From Aldehydirespirator sp963662645 (lineage in GTDB: Bacteria; Actinomycetota; Acidimicrobiia; Acidimicrobiales; Aldehydirespiratoraceae), in contig OY759762.1 of assembly GCA_963662645.2 (NCBI GenBank), positions 868,001 through 932,000 of the forward strand: a stretch of 64,000 nucleotides of DNA. Reading direction: 5' to 3'. Below, one piece after another: positions 40,163-47,554 of this stretch (position 1 is the first letter of the stretch; each line of letters opens with the position of its first letter). The position numbers and the translations under genes were made by a program. The notes under the pieces were generated by a model, which made no database searches, was not told where the DNA came from, and was given only the letters and a program-made list of their open reading frames with translations.

Positions 40163-40216
40163 CAAGCGTGTGAGCTGCATCGATTTCGCGAAGCTGGCGG
40201 GCAGATCGCGGCACTC
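39920..40216. repeat. Tandem 63-bp repeat, 4.7 copies
   Basis: Units start at 39920, 39983, 40046, 40109 and 40172 with GAGCTGCATCGATTTCGCGA and are nearly identical; the last ends at the mutase stop. 63 is a multiple of three, so frames are kept. No spacers, therefore not a CRISPR array. Confidence 0.97.
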
Positions 40217-40218
40217 AT
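40162..40218 (-). CDS. Bridging mini-ORF after methylmalonyl-CoA mutase (18 codons)
   Basis: ATG overlaps the mutase TGA (ATGA); its TGA overlaps the ATG of the repeat ORF (TGATG). First link in the relay from mutase to meaB. Confidence 0.45.
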   Translation of the reverse strand: MSAAICPPASRNRCSSHA

Positions 40219-42446
40219 TCCGACAGGTGCTCCAGCAGTTCGATCGCCGCCTCCGAGATCACGGTGCCGGGCGGGTAGACCGCGACGGCGCCGGCGGCCA
40301 GCAGCTCGTCGACGTCGGCGGCGGGAACGACCCCGCCCACCACGATGGCGATGTCGGCCCGGCCCAGCCTCGCCAGCTCATCGCGCAGCTCGGGCACCAG
40401 CGTGAGGTGGCCCGCAGCTAGCGACGAAACTCCCACGACGTGCACGTCGGCCTCGACCGCCTGGCGGGCCACCTCGGCCGGGGTGGCGAATAGCGGCCCG
40501 ATGTCGACGTCGAAGCCCAAGTCGGCAAAGGCGGTGGCAATGACCTTCTGTCCCCGGTCGTGACCGTCCTGGCCGACCTTGGCCACGAGAATGCGTGGCC
40601 GGCGGCCCTGACGGCGGGCGAATTCGTCGGCCGCGGCCCGGGCGACGTCGATACCGTCCGGCCCAGACCCTTCGGCATCCCCGCCGGAGACCCGTCCGTC
40701 GCTCCCGCCGGTGTTGCCGGCATCCCCGCCAGCGCCTGCAGCGGGCGACCGGGCGGCCTCGTTGCGGTACACGCCCTCCACTGCCCTGATCTCGGCCACA
40801 TGACGACCGTAGACGGTTTCGAGGGCGTTGCTGATCTCTCCGACCGTGGCCTGGGCGCGGGCCGCGTCGATCGACAGCGCCAGCAGGTTGCCCTGGCCGG
40901 TGCGAGCCGCCGCTGTCAAGGCGTCGAGGGCGACCCGAAGGGGTTCGGGGTCCCGCTCAGCCCGCAGTTGCTCCAGTCGGGCGATCTGCCGCCGACGCAC
41001 CTCGGCGTTGTCGATGCGGCGGACCTCCGCCGGCGCAGCCTCACCGTCATCGACGCGGTAGCGGTTCACGCCGACCACGGCCTGACGGCCCGAGTCGATG
41101 CGGGCCTGGGTCCGGGCCGCGGCCTCTTCGATCCGGAGCTTGGGGAGGCCGGTGGAGATCGCCGCGGCCATCCCGCCCAGCTCCTCGACCTCGCCGATGT
41201 GAGTCCAGGCCCGCTCAGCCAGCAGCTTGGTGAGCCGCTCGACGTGGTAGCTGCCGCCCCAGGGGTCCACGGTGCGGGTTATGCCCGTCTCGTGCTGCAG
41301 GAACAGCTGCGTGTTGCGGGCGATGCGGGCCGAGAAGTCGCTGGGCAGGGCCAGCGCCTCGTCGAAGGCGTTGGTGTGCAGCGACTGGGTGTGGCCCTGG
41401 GTGGCCGCCATGGCCTCGACGCAGGTGCGGACCACGTTGTTGTAGGGGTCCTGGGCGGTGAGGCTCCAGCCGCTGGTCTGGCAGTGGGTCCGCAGGCACA
41501 GCGAGCGGGGGTCCCGGGGGTCGAACTGGCCCATGAGCCGGGCCCACAGCAGCCGGGCGGCCCGCAGCTTGGCCACCTCCATGAAGAAGTTCATGCCCAC
41601 GCACCAGAAGAAGCTGAGCCGGGGCGCGAACTCGTCGATGTCCAGCCCCGCGGCCAGCCCCGCCCGGGCGTACTCCACGCCGTCGGCCAGCGTGTATGCC
41701 AGCTCGATGTCGAGGGTGGCCCCCGCCTCCTGCATGTGGTAGCCAGAAACCGAGATCGAGTTGAACCTCCGCATCCGCTCGGCGGTGAAGGCGATGATGT
41801 CGGCCACGATCCGCATCGACGGCGCCGGCGGGTAGATGAACGTGTTGCGGACCATGAACTCCTTGAGGATGTCGTTCTGGATGGTCCCGGCGAGCTGCTC
41901 GAGCTTCACGCCCTGCTCCTCCGCGGCCACCACGTAGAGGGCCAGCACGGGCAGCACTGCGCCGTTCATGGTCATCGACACCGTCATCTGGTCGAGCGGT
42001 ATGCCGTCGAACAGGACCCGCATGTCGAGGATCGAGTCGATGGCCACCCCGGCCATCCCCACGTCGCCAGCCACTCTTGGATTGTCGGAGTCGTAGCCGC
42101 GGTGGGTGGGCAGGTCGAAGGCGACCGACAGGCCCCGCTGGCCGGCGGCCAGGTTGCTGCGGTAGAAGGCGTTGGACTCCTCGGCGGTTGAGAACCCCGC
42201 GTACTGGCGGATCGTCCAGGGCCGGGTCACATACATCGTTGGGTAGGGCCCGCGCACGAACGGCGGGAGACCCGGGTAGCTGGACACGAAGTCGGCACCT
42301 TCGAGGTCGTCGGGGCCGGCCAGGGGCGGCACGGAGATGCCCTCGGGCGTCTCGAACACCACCGGGTGGACGGCTGCTGCGGACGGATGGCCCGCGGCGT
42401 CCCCATCGTGAAGCTCGACCAGCGAGAAGTCGGGGATCGTGGTCAC
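40215..42446 (-). CDS. Methylmalonyl-CoA mutase, large catalytic subunit
   Basis: 743 residues. Substrate barrel: PTMYVTRPWTIRQYAGFSTA, AFDLPTHRGYDSDNPRV, VSMTMNGAVLPVLA, ISVSGYHMQEAGAT, LCLRTHCQTSGWSLTAQDPY. B12 domain near the C-terminus: AKVGQDGHDRGQKVIA (lower-ligand DGHDRG), VGVSSLAAGHLTLVP, VVGGVVPAADV. It interconverts methylmalonyl- and succinyl-CoA. A Gly/Ser/Asp-rich linker (about residues 575-610) between the domains is longer than usual. GTG 42446 is chosen because the open frame further upstream is repeat sequence. No small subunit gene is adjacent; this long form can be homodimeric. Followed by meaB. Confidence 0.93.
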   Translation of the reverse strand: MTTIPDFSLVELHDGDAAGHPSAAAVHPVVFETPEGISVPPLAGPDDLEGADFVSSYPGLPPFVRGPYPTMYVTRPWTIRQYAGFSTAEESNAFYRSNLAAGQRGLSVAFDLPTHRGYDSDNPRVAGDVGMAGVAIDSILDMRVLFDGIPLDQMTVSMTMNGAVLPVLALYVVAAEEQGVKLEQLAGTIQNDILKEFMVRNTFIYPPAPSMRIVADIIAFTAERMRRFNSISVSGYHMQEAGATLDIELAYTLADGVEYARAGLAAGLDIDEFAPRLSFFWCVGMNFFMEVAKLRAARLLWARLMGQFDPRDPRSLCLRTHCQTSGWSLTAQDPYNNVVRTCVEAMAATQGHTQSLHTNAFDEALALPSDFSARIARNTQLFLQHETGITRTVDPWGGSYHVERLTKLLAERAWTHIGEVEELGGMAAAISTGLPKLRIEEAAARTQARIDSGRQAVVGVNRYRVDDGEAAPAEVRRIDNAEVRRRQIARLEQLRAERDPEPLRVALDALTAAARTGQGNLLALSIDAARAQATVGEISNALETVYGRHVAEIRAVEGVYRNEAARSPAAGAGGDAGNTGGSDGRVSGGDAEGSGPDGIDVARAAADEFARRQGRRPRILVAKVGQDGHDRGQKVIATAFADLGFDVDIGPLFATPAEVARQAVEADVHVVGVSSLAAGHLTLVPELRDELARLGRADIAIVVGGVVPAADVDELLAAGAVAVYPPGTVISEAAIELLEHLSE

Positions 42447-42477
42447 GGCTCGGCCCGTCGTGCCAGCCCGCTCAAGC

Positions 42478-42525
42478 GAATTGGCAGCGTTTTGCACCCT
42501 ATAGGGGGCCGTTTGCTGCCAATTC
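42478..42525. repeat. Dispersed palindrome, type A core, perfect arms
   Basis: GAATTGGCAGC, CACCCTATAGGGGGC core, GCTGCCAATTC. 31 bases upstream of the mutase start. Confidence 0.92.
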
Positions 42526-42567
42526 GGGGACCGGGCAGGGGATCGCCCATCGGCCGAGTCTAACTGG

Positions 42568-42697
42568 CCCGGTACTTGGGCCAGAGTCGATGGGCAGCGG
42601 CCCGGTGCCTGGGCCAGAGTCGATGGGCAGCGACCCGGTACCTGGGCCAGAGTCGATGGGCAGCGACCCGGTACCTGGGCCAGAGTTGGCGGACCGG
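42568..42697. repeat. Tandem 33-bp repeat, about 3.9 copies
   Basis: Units at 42568, 42601, 42634 and 42667 share GGGCCAGAGTCGATGGGCAG and a GGTACC site. In frame (33 = 3 x 11). Together with the palindrome it fills the space between the small membrane protein gene and the mutase. Confidence 0.95.
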
Positions 42698-42706
42698 TGC
42701 CGGGTT

Positions 42707-43054
42707 TCAGCCGAGCAGGTCGTTGAGGTCGATCGCCACCAGCACGGACAGCAACACGATGATCCCGGCGTTGAGGGACGTGATCAGCCACCGGTAGCGG
42801 TGCCCGGTCCGCTGGAAACGCCGGATGCTCAGTAGGTTGAACACAATCGCCACCGCGCCGATAGCCAGACCCAGGCCCGAGCCCACGCCCGAGGCGATGC
42901 CAGCCGCAGGCAGCAGCCACGGGAACAGCACGTAGGCCAGGAAGCAGCGAACTCCCGACACCACCACCGAGGTGCTGAAGACCCGCTCGGCCGGGGGCTG
43001 GGGCACCGCGTCGGCGTGGGACGTGTCGGGATCGGCAGCCGCGGTCACCGCCAT
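42707..43054 (-). CDS. Small membrane protein, three predicted segments
   Basis: 115 residues from ATG 43054. Hydrophobic segments at about 32-50 (CFLAYVLFPWLLPAAGI), 52-72 (SGLGLAIGAVAIVFNLLSI) and 90-108 (LNAGIIVLLSVLVAIDL), with a basic loop RRFQRTGHRYRW between the last two. Short N-terminus in the cytoplasm. No recognised family. It sits between two pairs of repeats, upstream of the mutase on the same strand. Confidence 0.6.
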   Translation of the reverse strand: MAVTAAADPDTSHADAVPQPPAERVFSTSVVVSGVRCFLAYVLFPWLLPAAGIASGVGSGLGLAIGAVAIVFNLLSIRRFQRTGHRYRWLITSLNAGIIVLLSVLVAIDLNDLLG

Positions 43055-43092
43055 AGCGTGCCACGCCCCCACCGCAGCGCCACCCCATCGGC

Positions 43093-43139
43093 GAACTGGC
43101 AGCACAACGCACGCATACCGTGCAAAACACTGCCAAATC
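43093..43139. repeat. Dispersed palindrome, type B core
   Basis: GAACTGGCAGC, GCACGCATACCGTGC core, right arm slightly decayed (CTGCCAAATC). Confidence 0.88.
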
Positions 43140-43163
43140 CGGCACGGCTCCACCCCCATCACC

Positions 43164-43210
43164 GAACTGGCAGCACAACGCACGCATGCCATGCACAACG
43201 CTGCCAATTC
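43164..43210. repeat. Dispersed palindrome, type B core
   Basis: GAACTGGCAGC, GCACGCATGCCATGC core, GCTGCCAATTC. 71 bp from its neighbour, the same spacing as the pair at 34401/34472; 22 bases after the isochorismatase-like stop. Confidence 0.92.
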
Positions 43211-43232
43211 CGACTAGTTCATGCGCGGCGGC

Positions 43233-43841
43233 TCAGCCGAGTGCGGCCAGGACCGAATCTGTGTCGGTGACCGTCGAGACGTTCTGCAGGGCGTAGTCGA
43301 CCGCCACCCGGTGCCACTCGCCGTCGAAGGAGCCGGCTGCGTCCTCCGGGAACACCACGTAGTAGCCGAGGTCGGCGCCGGTACGGGCCGTGTGGGACAT
43401 GGCCATGTTGGTGAGCACGCCGCTGAGGATCAGCGTGTCGCGCCCGAAGCCCTTGAGCATGGTGTCGAGCTTGGTGTCGTGGAAGGCGCTCATGCGCATC
43501 TTCTCGATGATGAAGTCGCCTTCGGCGGGGGCCGTGGCCGGCGACGGCTCCGCTCCCCACGTGCCGCGGTCGAGGCTGCCCGACGACGCCACCGCCTCGA
43601 AGAGGCCCGCGTTCACCTTGAAGCCGGGCGATCCCGGCTCCACGATGAACCACACGTGCAGCACCGGGATGCCGAGCTCGCGGCAGCGGTCGGCCAATCG
43701 GTTGATGTTGGCTTCCAGGTTCTGCTCCGCGTGGTGGGCGCGGGACTCGGGCGTCGAGAACGCGCCGCCCTCGGTGATGGACGCGTTCTGCATGTCCTGG
43801 ATGATCAGGGCGCAGCGTCCGGGGTCTAGTTCGAGTGCCAT
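43233..43841 (-). CDS. Isochorismatase-fold protein lacking the catalytic cysteine
   Basis: 202 residues. The fold is clear: ALIIQDMQNASITEGG (catalytic Asp), IPVLHVWFIVEPGSPGF, EKMRMSAFHDTKLDTMLKG (catalytic Lys), and DTLILSGVLTNMAMSHTART. In family enzymes the last motif reads TNVCVEST with the nucleophilic Cys; here TNMAMSHT has Ala in its place. The enzyme is therefore inactive, or uses another mechanism. GGAGG precedes the ATG. It ends the block of SMP-30 and molybdenum hydroxylase genes and may act on, or sense, an amide or related intermediate of the same pathway. Confidence 0.82.
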   Translation of the reverse strand: MALELDPGRCALIIQDMQNASITEGGAFSTPESRAHHAEQNLEANINRLADRCRELGIPVLHVWFIVEPGSPGFKVNAGLFEAVASSGSLDRGTWGAEPSPATAPAEGDFIIEKMRMSAFHDTKLDTMLKGFGRDTLILSGVLTNMAMSHTARTGADLGYYVVFPEDAAGSFDGEWHRVAVDYALQNVSTVTDTDSVLAALG

Positions 43842-43934
43842 GGGGCCTCCTTCGGATTGACTCCTTGAGATCGGTATTTGGACTCCGGGAGTGCGAGCGA
43901 GGGGTCGGTGCCGTCGGTCTGCCTCGCGGAGCCG

Positions 43935-44846
43935 TCAGGCCCGCATGAACCCCTCGGTGTGGGGGCCGACGACGGTCGGCAGGGCGCGCACGGTGGTGGA
44001 CGACGCGAAGAACAGGGTGCGGAAGTCCGGTCCCCCCCAGTGCAGGTTGGCGACCACCTCGTCGATCTCTACGACGCCCAGGTGGTTGGCGTCGGAGTCG
44101 AACACCCACGCGCCGCCGGGGCCGGTCACCCAGATGTTGCCCTGCTCGTCGCACTTCATGCCGTCGGGCACGCCGGCCACGTCGTCGTCGGACAGGCCGT
44201 CGACGAACACGTCGCCGCCGTCGAGGGCGCCGTCGGCGCTCACGCTGTACACCCGCACCAGGGCGTGGGTGGTGTCGTTGATGTACAGCCGCGACTCGTC
44301 GGGCGAGAAGCACAGGCCGTTGGGCTGGTCGAAGGTGTCCTGGTCCACGCACAGCTGCGTGGCGCCGTCGGCGCCGGGGGCCACCCGGAACACGCCCTGC
44401 CAGCCCAGCTCGCGGGGCCGCTCAAGGCCGAAGCCGGGCATGCGGCCGTACCAGGGATCGGAGAAGTAGATCGTTCCGTCGGCCCGGACCACCACGTCGT
44501 TGGGGCTGTTCAGCTCCACCCCCTCGAAGTGCGAGGCCACCGTCTCGCGGCTGCCGTCGGGGCGCTCGCGCATCACCTTGGAGGTGGAGTGCTCGCACAC
44601 GATCAGGTTCAGGTCGGCGTCGTAGGTCATGCCGTTGCACTTGTCGGCCGGCCGGAGCACCTCGGTCACCTCCCCGTCCTGCCAGCGGCGGCGCACGTCG
44701 GCGGGCATGTCGGAAAAGAGCAGGTAGTGGTCTCGGGGATGCCAGATGGGGCCCTCGGTGAAAGTGAAGCCGCTGCCGATCACCTCGACTGCAGCGTCTC
44801 GGTCAACGAGATCCCAGAACCTGTCGTCGTTGGCGCGCAGGGTCAT
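43935..44846 (-). CDS. SMP-30/gluconolactonase-like beta-propeller hydrolase
   Basis: 303 residues. GFTFTEGPIWHPRDHYLLFS contains the metal-ligand Glu of the SMP-30/gluconolaconase family; NSPNDVVVRADGTIYFSDPW the Asn; DQPNGLCFSPDESRLYINDT the next Asn and Asp. The enzymes open lactone rings in the cytoplasm. ATG overlaps the TGA of a CTG-initiated frame that crosses the upstream 18-bp repeats. In an operon-like run behind the molybdenum hydroxylase; a lactone intermediate is possible but not shown. Confidence 0.87.
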   Translation of the reverse strand: MTLRANDDRFWDLVDRDAAVEVIGSGFTFTEGPIWHPRDHYLLFSDMPADVRRRWQDGEVTEVLRPADKCNGMTYDADLNLIVCEHSTSKVMRERPDGSRETVASHFEGVELNSPNDVVVRADGTIYFSDPWYGRMPGFGLERPRELGWQGVFRVAPGADGATQLCVDQDTFDQPNGLCFSPDESRLYINDTTHALVRVYSVSADGALDGGDVFVDGLSDDDVAGVPDGMKCDEQGNIWVTGPGGAWVFDSDANHLGVVEIDEVVANLHWGGPDFRTLFFASSTTVRALPTVVGPHTEGFMRA

Positions 44847-44995
44847 TGTTCAGCCCTCCTGTGAACGGGTCTTGATGTGTGAGCGGGTCTTGATGTGTGA
44901 ACGGGTCTTGATGTGTGAGCGGGTCTTGATGTGTGAACGGGTCTTGATGTGTGAGCGGGTGTGAACGGACTTGACGGATGGTTGCGATGCGTCAG
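44843..44995 (-). CDS. Possible CTG-started bridging ORF across 18-bp repeats (50 codons)
   Basis: A CTG overlaps the TGA of the Mo-subunit gene (CTGA); the frame stays open through the 18-bp repeats (HTSRPV/HTSRPA units) and ends in TGA overlapping the SMP-30 ATG (ATGA). CTG initiation is unproven. Confidence 0.3.
   Translation of the reverse strand: MTHRNHPSSPFTPAHTSRPVHTSRPAHTSRPVHTSRPAHTSRPVHRRAEQ
44861..44968. repeat. Tandem 18-bp repeat, about 5.8 copies
   Basis: GTGAACGGGTCTTGATGT and GTGAGCGGGTCTTGATGT alternate, giving a 36-bp higher-order period. Directly upstream of the SMP-30 gene on its strand. Confidence 0.96.
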
Positions 44996-46092
44996 GGCCC
45001 CCAGGTCCTGGTGGATGAGACGCGGTTGATCGACAGTTCCTCGTCGAAGGCCACCACGCGGCCCTCGCGGCGGGGCTCGCCACCGCCGGCGCGCTTGGCG
45101 TCGAGAGCGTCCAGCACCCTCTCGGGAGTGATTGGGAACTCCGTCACCCACACGCCCACGGCGTCGTAGATGGCGTTGGCGATGGCCGCGGGCTGGGCGT
45201 TGTTGGCCATCTCGCCGATTCCCTTGGCACCGTACGGCCCGCCCTCCGACGGGTTCTCGATTAGCACATTGTCGATGTCAGGGAGCTCGGACATCGTCGG
45301 GACGTGGTAGGTGTTCATGCCGTCGCCCCGATGCTCGGCGCTCGGATAGTACGGGTAGCAGGTCTCCAGCACACCGAACCCGAGGCCCATCACCGCGCCG
45401 CCCTCGATCTGGCCCTCCACCAGGGTGGGGTTCATGGCCCGGCCGATGTCGTAGGCCTGGGTGAGCTTTAGCACCCGCACGTCGCCGGTCTCGTCGTCGA
45501 CCTCGACGGTGGCCGCGCACGCCGCGTAGGAGATGGCGGCGTGGGGCGGCTTGTCCACCTCGCCGGTCTCGGGGTCGACGATGGCCGCGCCCGGGTTCAG
45601 ATGGGCGCCGTCGCCGGTCAGCAGCTCGCCGTGCACGAAGGTAGCCGCGCCGGCCACCTCGTCCACGCCCATCGACTTCGCCGGCGTGCCTTTCACCGAC
45701 ACCGCTCCGTCGGCAACTTCGAGGTCCTCGGGATCGATCTCCAGCTCGCGGGCGGCCACGGCGAGGATGCGCTCGCGCACCTGACGGGCCGCTTTCAGCA
45801 CCGCGTTGCCAGCCACGAACGTGGCCCTCGAAGCGAACGTGCCGGTGCACATGGGCGAGGAGTCGGTATTGGAGTTGTCGTAGGTGATCCAGTCGTAGGG
45901 GACGCCGAGTGTCTCGGCCACGATCTGCGACTGGACGGTCTTGGAGCCGTTGCCGATGTCGGAGGTTCCCGAGAACACGTCCACCCGGCCGTCGGGCTTG
46001 ACCTTGATCCAGGCCTGCGACGGATCGCCGTTCTGGTTCATGCCCGTCGGGTACTCGATGGTGGCAACGCCCTTGCCTCGATGTAGAGCCAT
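44992..46092 (-). CDS. Molybdenum hydroxylase, C-terminal Mo-cofactor polypeptide
   Basis: 366 residues matching the second half of CoxL/XdhB-type subunits: GKGVATIEYPTG, DVFSGTSDIGNGSKTVQSQI, SSPMCTGTFASRATFVAGNA, VLKLTQAYDIGRAMNPTLVE, EGGAVMGLGFGVLETCY, and YGAKGIGEMANNAQPAAIAN with the conserved catalytic Glu of GIGE. It cannot work without the N-terminal half encoded by the preceding gene. Strong AGGAGG six bases before the ATG; the ATG overlaps the TGA of a 30-codon mini-ORF (TGATG). A split Mo subunit is known from nicotinate dehydrogenase of Eubacterium barkeri. Confidence 0.88.
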   Translation of the reverse strand: MALHRGKGVATIEYPTGMNQNGDPSQAWIKVKPDGRVDVFSGTSDIGNGSKTVQSQIVAETLGVPYDWITYDNSNTDSSPMCTGTFASRATFVAGNAVLKAARQVRERILAVAARELEIDPEDLEVADGAVSVKGTPAKSMGVDEVAGAATFVHGELLTGDGAHLNPGAAIVDPETGEVDKPPHAAISYAACAATVEVDDETGDVRVLKLTQAYDIGRAMNPTLVEGQIEGGAVMGLGFGVLETCYPYYPSAEHRGDGMNTYHVPTMSELPDIDNVLIENPSEGGPYGAKGIGEMANNAQPAAIANAIYDAVGVWVTEFPITPERVLDALDAKRAGGGEPRREGRVVAFDEELSINRVSSTRTWGP

Positions 46093-46184
46093 CAGTGACC
46101 TCCTCGCTCGACTCGGCCCGGTGTTCCCCGAGATCCCGTCAGCGGCCGTGTTGCGCGGTACTGGCTGATCGTGAGCGACAGCAT
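46092..46184 (-). CDS. Bridging mini-ORF between the two Mo-subunit genes (30 codons)
   Basis: ATG overlaps the TGA of the first Mo gene (TGATG) and its TGA overlaps the ATG of the second (TGATG). AGGAGG stands six bases before both starts. It ends GGH-stop, exactly like the upstream gene, because AGGAGGTCACTGATG is duplicated 92 bp apart. Confidence 0.55.
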   Translation of the reverse strand: MLSLTISQYRATRPLTGSRGTPGRVERGGH

Positions 46185-47554
46185 CAGTGACCTCCTGATC
46201 CGATCTGGGCCACGAGATGATCCGGCAGCATGTCGCCGGAGCGCTCGTCCCTGCTCATCGCCCGGAGCTCTTCGCTCAGCTCCGAACCGGTGGCCGAGGC
46301 CAGCGACTGCAGCACTTCCACGGTGCTGGGGTCCTCATAGGCGATGCGGTTGGGCGACGTGTCGTTGACCCGGTTGGCGTTCTTGAGCCGGAACTCGTAG
46401 GGGTCCATCCCCAGCTCTCTGGCGACCCGCTCGGCGTGGATCTCGATGGCGGTGGCCAGCCCGGTGATCCCGTAGCCCCGCATGGCGGTGGTGGGGACGC
46501 GGTTGGTGAAGACCACGTAGCCGTCGAAGTGCAGGTTGGGAATGGTGTAGGCGCCGGTGTGGTGGAAGCTGTGCTTGGTCACGCCGTAAACCGAGAAGCG
46601 GCCGTAGGCGCCCGCGTCGTGGATGGTGAGCATCTTGCGGCCCAGGATCCAGCCGTCGCGGCTGACCGCGTCGATGATCTCCATGTGCCATGGACCGCGG
46701 TTGCCGGAGGCGAGCATCTCCTCCTCCCGGCTCCAGCGCCACTTGACCGGTCGTCCCGACTTCTGGGCGGCGAGCGCGGTGAGCGGGTCCGAGGCGGTGT
46801 CGACCTTGCCGCCGAAGCCGCCCCCGACGGTGCCTCCCACCATCTTCACCTCGCTCATGGGCATCTGCAGGTGCGAGCACACCACGCCGAGCGAGAAGTA
46901 CATGGCCTGGGTGCAGGTGTGGATGGTGAGGCGACCGTCGGGCTCGGGTATGGCGACGCACACCTGGGTCTCCAGCGGCACCTGCTCCTGGGACTGGGTC
47001 CGGTACACGCCCGACACGATCAGATCGGCCGCGCCGAAGGCCTCCTCGATGTCCCCCTTGCGGATCTGGCGGACATCGAGGTTCCCCTCGTACTGGTCGT
47101 ACCAGTTGCCGAAGGTGTCGTTGACCACCGGTGCGCCGTCGTCGAACGCGAGGCGCACGTCCAACAGGGCGGGCAACTCCTCGTAGTCGACTTTGATCGC
47201 GGCGCACGCGGCCCGGGCGATATCCACCGTGTCGGCGGCTACCAGGGCAACCGGCTGGCCCCGGTAGCGGACGTGATCCTTGGCCAGCAGCGGCTCGTCG
47301 CCGGGGATGCCGCCGCCAGAGAGGTGGCCGTACACCAGCAGGGGCACGTCGGCGTGGGTGATCACGGCATGGACGCCGGCCATCGCTTCAGCCGCGCCAG
47401 CGTCCAGGCGAGTGATCCGGGCGTTGTGGTGCGGCGAGCGCAGGGCGGCTGCGTGCAGCATCCCGGGCAGGCGCACATCGTCGACGTAGGTCGTGCGCCC
47501 GGTGACGTGCCCCACACCGTCATAGCGCGGCAGGCGCGCCCCGACGACCTTCAT
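46184..47554 (-). CDS. Molybdenum hydroxylase, N-terminal Mo-cofactor polypeptide
   Basis: 456 residues covering the ald/xan-dehydrogenase entry domain (YDGVGHVTGRTTYVDDVRLP, GMLHAAALRSPHHNARI) and first Mo-binding part (EQVPLETQVCVAIPEPDGRL, GGTVGGGFGGKVDTASD, AMRGYGITGLATAIEIHAER, ELGMDPYEFRLKNAN). It ends where single-chain homologs continue into the second Mo domain, so the subunit is split in two genes. ATG overlaps the TGA of the iron-sulfur gene (ATGA). Size with its partner (456 + 366) resembles NdhL and NdhM. The hydroxylated substrate is unknown; N-heteroaromatic acids or purines are typical for the family. Confidence 0.9.
   Translation of the reverse strand: MKVVGARLPRYDGVGHVTGRTTYVDDVRLPGMLHAAALRSPHHNARITRLDAGAAEAMAGVHAVITHADVPLLVYGHLSGGGIPGDEPLLAKDHVRYRGQPVALVAADTVDIARAACAAIKVDYEELPALLDVRLAFDDGAPVVNDTFGNWYDQYEGNLDVRQIRKGDIEEAFGAADLIVSGVYRTQSQEQVPLETQVCVAIPEPDGRLTIHTCTQAMYFSLGVVCSHLQMPMSEVKMVGGTVGGGFGGKVDTASDPLTALAAQKSGRPVKWRWSREEEMLASGNRGPWHMEIIDAVSRDGWILGRKMLTIHDAGAYGRFSVYGVTKHSFHHTGAYTIPNLHFDGYVVFTNRVPTTAMRGYGITGLATAIEIHAERVARELGMDPYEFRLKNANRVNDTSPNRIAYEDPSTVEVLQSLASATGSELSEELRAMSRDERSGDMLPDHLVAQIGSGGH

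Noticed and set aside
39920..40216. 63-bp array as a CRISPR
   Set aside because: Units are contiguous, nearly identical over the full 63 bp, with no variable spacers and no cas genes.
40215..43196. Methylmalonyl-CoA mutase frame extended to 43196
   Set aside because: The extra 250 residues run through palindromes and the 33-bp array and overlap a separate membrane-protein gene; the family N-terminus fits GTG 42446.
44861..44968. 18-bp array as iterons of a replication origin
   Set aside because: No Rep, DnaA box cluster or AT-rich region nearby; it lies inside an operon.
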